A stretch of 9,230 bases of DNA from Archangium sp. GTDB taxonomy: Bacteria; Myxococcota; Myxococcia; Myxococcales; Myxococcaceae. The translations under genes were made by a program, and so were the position numbers. Position 1 is the first letter of the stretch, and the number at the start of each line of letters is the position of its first letter. The notes beneath the pieces are model-generated. The model was not told the DNA's origin, did no database searches, and saw only the letters and a list, made by a program, of their open reading frames with translations. The stretch covers positions 1 to 9,230 of the forward strand of contig JAEUJR010000006.1 in NCBI GenBank assembly GCA_016793585.1. Direction: 5' to 3'. Of the stretch, positions 4,933 through 9,230 are shown piece by piece.

Positions 4933-6324
4933 TCAGCTGGCGCGCACCAGCTCGACCTTCTCGAGGTGTCGGGGAATGGAGGTGGGCCAACCCTTGGCCT
5001 CGACTCGGGTCTTCAGGGCGGCCAGCGCCGAGTCTTCGCCGTGCACCAGCAGCACCTGTTTGGGCGGCGTGGTGAAGCCATCCATCCACCGAAGCATCTC
5101 GGTCCAGTCGGCGTGCGCCGAGAAGCCCGAGATCTGCGTGAGCTGCGCGCGAACGGGCACCTCCTGGCCGTGCAGCCGAATCGTCGGCTCTCCGTCGAGC
5201 ATGCGGCGGCCGCGCGTTCCGACCGACTGGTAGCCGACGAAGACGATGGTGTTCTTCGGGTCAGACACGCGGTGTTTGAGGTGGTGCAGAATTCGCCCAC
5301 CCGTCGCCATGCCGCTCGCCGAGATGATGATGCCCGGCCCCTTGAAGTGGTTGAGCTGTTTGCTCTCGTTCGCCGACACCACGAACTTCGTGTAGCGGGT
5401 CTGCAGCGGCGTCTTGCCGTCGATGACGAGCTTCTTCATGTCGAGATCGTGATCGCCCGAGTGCGCCAGGTAGATCGGCGTCGCGTCACAGGCCATCGGC
5501 GAGTCGACGAACACCGGCAGCTCGGGGATTCGCTTCGCCCGCTCGAGGTTGTCGAGGTGGTACAGGATCTCCTGCGTGCGACCGACGGCGAAGGCAGGGA
5601 TCACGACGACGCCGCCGCGCTTCGAGGTCTCTTTCACGATCTCGGCGAGCAGCTCCATTGGCTGCGTCTCTTTGTGCGCCCGGTCGCCGTAGGTGCTCTC
5701 GGCGATGAGCGTGGTGGCCGACTCCACGGCCGTCGGGTCGCGCAGAATCGGAGCGTTGTACCGCCCGAGATCGCCCGAGAAGACGACGCGCTGCTTCGAG
5801 CTGAGCAGATCGAACACGCAGATCGCGCTGCCCAGAATGTGACCGGCGGGCACGAAGGTCAGCAGAATGCCCGGCACGATCTCGCGCGCGCGGCCGTAGC
5901 CGAAGGTCTCGAACAGCTCGAGCGCCCGCCGTGCATCGGCCTCGGAGTACAGCGGCAGAGCAGGCGAGTGCCGCGAGTAGCCCTCTTTGTTCGCATAGCG
6001 CGCCTCTTCTTCCTGAATGCGCGCCGAGTCGGGCAGCAACAGCCCACAGAGATCGCGCGTGCCGCCGGTGGAGAAGATCGGCCCGCGATAGCCCTGCGCC
6101 ACCAGCCGCGGCAGGCCTCCGGTGTGATCGATGTGCGCGTGGGTCAACACGATCGCGTTCAGCCGCTTCACGTCGATCGGCGTCGGCGCCCAGTTGCGAA
6201 GCCGCAGCTCCTTCGGCCCCTGGAACAGGCCGCAGTCGATCAGCACCTGTTTGCCGTCGTGCTCGAGCAGGAACTTCGAGCCCGTCACCGTGCCTGCTGC
6301 GCCGAGGAATTGAATCGAGGCCAT
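4933..6324 (-). CDS. Metallo-beta-lactamase-fold beta-CASP ribonuclease (CPSF73/TTHA0252-like)
   Basis: This encodes a 463-residue zinc-dependent nuclease of the family that includes archaeal and eukaryotic CPSF73 and Thermus TTHA0252, acting in RNA cleavage and decay in the cytoplasm. Metal-binding motif 2 is THAHIDH (His62, His64, Asp66, His67), motif 3 is His162 (PAGHILGS) and motif 4 is Asp185 (SGDLGR). The beta-CASP domain follows, with motif A acidic Glu209 (AESTYGDR), the family stretch SASGMATGGR (335-344), motif B His404 (GFSAHAD) and motif C His428 (VHGED). All expected metal ligands are present. The start is supported by GGAG 7 nt upstream and by MASIQFLGAAGTVTGS beginning at the first strand of the fold; longer readings run through the preceding gene in another frame. 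It starts 4 nt after that gene's stop. The physiological RNA target is unknown. Confidence 0.93.
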   Translation of the reverse strand: MASIQFLGAAGTVTGSKFLLEHDGKQVLIDCGLFQGPKELRLRNWAPTPIDVKRLNAIVLTHAHIDHTGGLPRLVAQGYRGPIFSTGGTRDLCGLLLPDSARIQEEEARYANKEGYSRHSPALPLYSEADARRALELFETFGYGRAREIVPGILLTFVPAGHILGSAICVFDLLSSKQRVVFSGDLGRYNAPILRDPTAVESATTLIAESTYGDRAHKETQPMELLAEIVKETSKRGGVVVIPAFAVGRTQEILYHLDNLERAKRIPELPVFVDSPMACDATPIYLAHSGDHDLDMKKLVIDGKTPLQTRYTKFVVSANESKQLNHFKGPGIIISASGMATGGRILHHLKHRVSDPKNTIVFVGYQSVGTRGRRMLDGEPTIRLHGQEVPVRAQLTQISGFSAHADWTEMLRWMDGFTTPPKQVLLVHGEDSALAALKTRVEAKGWPTSIPRHLEKVELVRAS

Positions 6325-6328
6325 GAAG

Positions 6329-9230
6329 TCACTCCACTGAGACGAAGACGCTGTGCATGCCGCCGAGGTTGAAGTCGAACCGCCACGCGTACTGGTACGA
6401 GAGCGAGAGCGGGATGATGTCCATGAGGTTGAAGCGGAAGCTCGCCGCGCCGCCGGCCGACCGCATCCACTGCAGCTGCCGCGTGAGCGCCGCCGACCCG
6501 AACGCCTCGACGTCGAACTGTCGCGCGAAGAACGAAGGGAACAGCCAGAGGATCGACGCCGTGCCGCGATCGATGATGAAGCTGTAGCGGTAGCGCACGG
6601 TGCCAACGCCCGCGGCCTCGGTGCGAATCGTGTAGTCCTCGTAGCCGCGTACTGCTTCGGCGAGCGTGCCCGGCAGATAGCCGCCTGGGCCCGCGGGCAC
6701 GTCGGCGTTCTTCTGGCTCTGGAAGATCGAGACGCCCAGCGGCTGACCGCCGACCCGCAGCGATCGTTCAGGAGACCCCGGCAACCACCGGCCGATGAAC
6801 GTTCCGACGAACGAGTGCCGCTGGGTGAACGGCATCGGCAACGCGAACGACAACGTGCCGCGAAGATCGAACAGGTTGCGATCACTGCCGAACGCGGTCG
6901 GGTACGCACGGGCGGTGGCGCTCACGGCGAACATGCGTTGCGGGCCGCCGTACGAGGTCGACTCCGCGCCCGAGAACGAGATCGACACTTCGGGCCCGAA
7001 GTACTTCTCGAGGAACGAAGGGCCCGAGCTGAAGGTCGTCTCGCTGACGAGGGCGCGCATCGCGAACGAGACCGGCACGGTGAAGAAGGTGCGCCCGCCC
7101 GAGATCGACGCCGACCAGAACGCCCCGTCGGTCACCGCATCTCGTGAACCGAACAGCCCGAGCTGCCACGGCGCGAGCTGTTGATTGACGTACTCGGCCG
7201 AGGCGCTCCACTGCCGCGTTGGCCAGGCGAAGGTGCCGTTGATCGCCCAGTTGTGTTTGCTGAGCCGGTCTTTGCCGCTGAGCGACGCATAGACGGTCGT
7301 GGTCCACGTGATCTTCTGGTTCTCGTCGAGGCTGGGCAGCACGGTGACAGCGGGCAGACGCAACTGCGGCAGGAAGAGGTGGTCGACGCTCGAGTAGGGC
7401 TCGTCGTTGGTGACGACGAGCGGCGGCGAATCGGGGAAGGGCGGGGGCGAGACGACGCCAGCGTCGGTTTCGCTCACACCCGCATCGGCCTCCATCGTCG
7501 TGTCGGACTGCGCGATGACGACGCCCTCTCTGACGACCTCGAGCACGTTCGCCGGAGCGCGATCGATCGACCACTGTGTGCCGTCACGATTCACGAACAC
7601 GAACGCGTCTTCGGTCGGCCACGCATCGAGCATGGTCCACGGTGCGTCGGTGAGGCGCTCCAGCCGCCCCGTGTCGAGCGCGAGGCGATGCACCTGCAGG
7701 CGCCCGTGCTGCGAGCGGGTGAAGCTCACGTGCTGGTCGTCGAGCCACTTCGCGCCGTAGTTGAATGCGCCGTCGTCGGTGAGCGCTCGCACCGAGCCGT
7801 CGCCCTCACGCACCCTCAGATTCCACCCGTTGCCATCGAGCTGCGAGAAGACGATTCGTTCGCCGAGCATCGAGGGCGACGCGAGCGAGACGCCAGCCGG
7901 AGGCGTGTACAGCACCGTCGTCGTCGCCTTCTCGAGGTCGAACGACACCAGCCGCGACTGCCCGGCCACGAAGTCGACGAAGACGTACGCCGTCGCATTG
8001 GCGTTGACGGCGCCGCCCTGACCACGGCCCACGTCCTGCCAGACCTGCACCACGTCTCCCGTGGTCGTCTCGATCTTCCAGAGCTGTGTGCGCGTGTCGC
8101 CGCGCGCGATGAGATCTTCGTTCATGAGGAAGAGGAACTTCCCGTCAGCGGTGAACGAGAGCCCGCTCATCGTGACGGGGCCGACCTGCACCCACTGCCG
8201 GCCGAAGAAGATCTGCGTCAGGTGCCGCTCGAACCGAACCGAGCCATCTTTCTCGAGCAACCGCAGCATCGGCACTTCGTCGTTGCCTGACTGCACCAGC
8301 GCGATGGCTCCCGTGGGTCGATGCACGGCGATACGCGCGAGCTGGCCGAGCTTCTCACGCAGCGTCTTCTGATCGGCCGGGCGTGCTCGCGTCACGTGCG
8401 TGCGCTCGAGGCCGCGCGACCACTCGTCGACGAGATCCCCCAGCGTCTTGCCGTACACCTCGCTGAACCGCAGCGAGACGCCGAAGGGCGCGAAGAACGC
8501 CCGGCCCTGACGATCCATCAGGCTCCACAGCGCCTCTTCACCGCCGCGCTCGACGAGCCACTCCACGAAGGGCAGCGAGGTCAGATACGCGCCGCTGTAC
8601 GGGTACAGCTCGCGTTGATTGGCGCTCAAGTCTCCCGGGCCCAGCGAGCCGCCGCGCGCGTCGACGAACGAGTCGAACACTCCGCGATAGATCGGGCTGT
8701 TCGGCCGGCCGACCGTTCGTTTGATGCGCCCCTCGTAGTACTGCGCCACGCCTTCGGTGAACCACCGCTCGAGGAAGATCTGCGACGACAGCACCGGGCC
8801 CGTCACCACGTTCACCACGCGCCAGAACGCCTCGACCTGCTCGAAGTGCGCGTAGTGGAACATTTCGTGGCAGCTCACGTCTCCCGGCCCCGCGCCCGAG
8901 AGGCCGTACCAGTTGAGCAGCTCCATCGACGTCTGCAGCGGGTTCACCGAGTGCAGCGGCTCGCCGACGAGCTGGCCGGTGACGTACGCGTTGTTGAAGT
9001 TCGCGCTGGTGAGGAAGAGCAGGGCGCGCTCGCGCGGGCGCTCGGTCGTCTGCAGCGCGCGAAACGACTTGAGGCACTCGCTCGCGCGGCGGGCCACGCG
9101 CTCGGCGGCCTCTTTGTGCGCGGCCGGGTAGTAGACCTCGAGGTCGTCGGTCTCGAGCCGGCGCATGTCGTCTTGCGCGAACGCGGTCGCCAATTCCTGA
9201 CTGAACCGGGGTGTCGCGGTCGCGCAGCCG
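6329..9230 (-). CDS. Peptidase MA-like metalloprotease, beta-propeller and outer-membrane beta-barrel fusion (5' end beyond window)
   Basis: The frame is open to the right edge (966 codons seen); numbering below counts the TTG at 9193 as residue 1, though this is probably not the true start. The first 12 residues seen, GCATATPRFSQE, look like the end of a lipobox (GC), so the true start should lie just outside. A gluzincin-type peptidase domain spans about 1-270, with HEMFH at 109-113 and Glu147 in WFTEGVAQYYEG, giving the two His and Glu zinc ligands of clan MA. About 285-560 holds TolB/WD40-like propeller blades (for example LSFTADGKFLFL, AYVFVDFVAG, LTDAPWTMLDAW). A low-complexity linker follows (EADAGVSETDAGV and a Pro run, 568-591). 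About 600-954 consists of alternating strands typical of an outer-membrane beta-barrel, with VRGYEDYTIR at 848-857 recalling the surface-antigen/Omp85 RGY motif. It leads the operon with the ribonuclease. Substrate is unknown. Confidence 0.8.
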   Translation of the reverse strand, partial: GCATATPRFSQELATAFAQDDMRRLETDDLEVYYPAAHKEAAERVARRASECLKSFRALQTTERPRERALLFLTSANFNNAYVTGQLVGEPLHSVNPLQTSMELLNWYGLSGAGPGDVSCHEMFHYAHFEQVEAFWRVVNVVTGPVLSSQIFLERWFTEGVAQYYEGRIKRTVGRPNSPIYRGVFDSFVDARGGSLGPGDLSANQRELYPYSGAYLTSLPFVEWLVERGGEEALWSLMDRQGRAFFAPFGVSLRFSEVYGKTLGDLVDEWSRGLERTHVTRARPADQKTLREKLGQLARIAVHRPTGAIALVQSGNDEVPMLRLLEKDGSVRFERHLTQIFFGRQWVQVGPVTMSGLSFTADGKFLFLMNEDLIARGDTRTQLWKIETTTGDVVQVWQDVGRGQGGAVNANATAYVFVDFVAGQSRLVSFDLEKATTTVLYTPPAGVSLASPSMLGERIVFSQLDGNGWNLRVREGDGSVRALTDDGAFNYGAKWLDDQHVSFTRSQHGRLQVHRLALDTGRLERLTDAPWTMLDAWPTEDAFVFVNRDGTQWSIDRAPANVLEVVREGVVIAQSDTTMEADAGVSETDAGVVSPPPFPDSPPLVVTNDEPYSSVDHLFLPQLRLPAVTVLPSLDENQKITWTTTVYASLSGKDRLSKHNWAINGTFAWPTRQWSASAEYVNQQLAPWQLGLFGSRDAVTDGAFWSASISGGRTFFTVPVSFAMRALVSETTFSSGPSFLEKYFGPEVSISFSGAESTSYGGPQRMFAVSATARAYPTAFGSDRNLFDLRGTLSFALPMPFTQRHSFVGTFIGRWLPGSPERSLRVGGQPLGVSIFQSQKNADVPAGPGGYLPGTLAEAVRGYEDYTIRTEAAGVGTVRYRYSFIIDRGTASILWLFPSFFARQFDVEAFGSAALTRQLQWMRSAGGAASFRFNLMDIIPLSLSYQYAWRFDFNLGGMHSVFVSVE
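6332..6335 (-). promoter_or_regulatory. Ribosome binding site of the beta-CASP ribonuclease inside the upstream gene's end
   Basis: GGAG formed by the last codons of the upstream gene lies 7 nt before the ATG at 6324. It fixes the ribonuclease start and shows that the two genes are translationally linked. Confidence 0.65.

Noticed and set aside
4966..6372. 468-codon plus-strand frame opposite the beta-CASP ribonuclease
   Set aside because: The ribonuclease has all catalytic motifs; the antisense product is Arg/Val-rich low complexity.
6325..6909. Long N-terminal extension of the beta-CASP ribonuclease
   Set aside because: It lies wholly inside the upstream gene in another frame and is Arg/Ser-rich without a fold; the ATG at 6324 has a proper ribosome site.
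7181..8290. 369-codon plus-strand frame opposite the protease-barrel gene
   Set aside because: Same antisense effect of high GC; no motif or ribosome site.

Overview
The window is GC-rich, with strong G/C preference at third codon positions and GTG/TTG starts. Several traits suggest a member of the Myxococcota (formerly Deltaproteobacteria): a Cys-rich, Gly/Ser-rich lipoprotein of a style common there, 'DAG'-type linkers in surface proteins, and a large protease-propeller-barrel envelope protein. The assignment is inferred from style and not proven.

Region 1 (1-662): the 5' part of a minus-strand lipoprotein gene that leaves the window at the left, followed by a divergent intergenic region. 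Region 2 (663-3446, plus strand): a polyhydroxyalkanoate (PHA/PHB) module. It holds the repressor phaR, a 91-residue phasin-like gene with its own promoter, a strong intrinsic terminator, a short class III-like PHA synthase (phaC), a PhaB-like short-chain reductase overlapping phaC by 4 nt, and a second terminator. A near-identical 15-bp TGC-N3-GCA element lies upstream of both phaR and the phasin gene and is the best candidate for the PhaR operator. Together these give granule-coat control by PhaR, abundant phasin, and lower expression of synthase and reductase by terminator read-through. No beta-ketothiolase (phaA) or PhaE subunit is present in the window.

Region 3 (3508-4545, plus strand): rtcA, RNA 3'-terminal phosphate cyclase, with no rtcB beside it in the window. 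It abuts, tail to tail, the minus-strand operon of region 4.

Region 4 (9230-4546, minus strand): a tightly packed three-gene operon. It contains (i) a protein of more than 966 residues with a probable lipoprotein start at the window edge, an HExxH metallopeptidase domain, a beta-propeller and a C-terminal predicted outer-membrane beta-barrel; (ii) a beta-CASP metallo-beta-lactamase-fold ribonuclease starting 4 nt after it; and (iii) a small exported membrane protein.

Nothing here is clearly a wholly new system. The points most worth following are the PhaR operator pair with the phasin/synthase terminator, the short PhaC lacking PhaE, and the protease-propeller-barrel protein with its operon partners.
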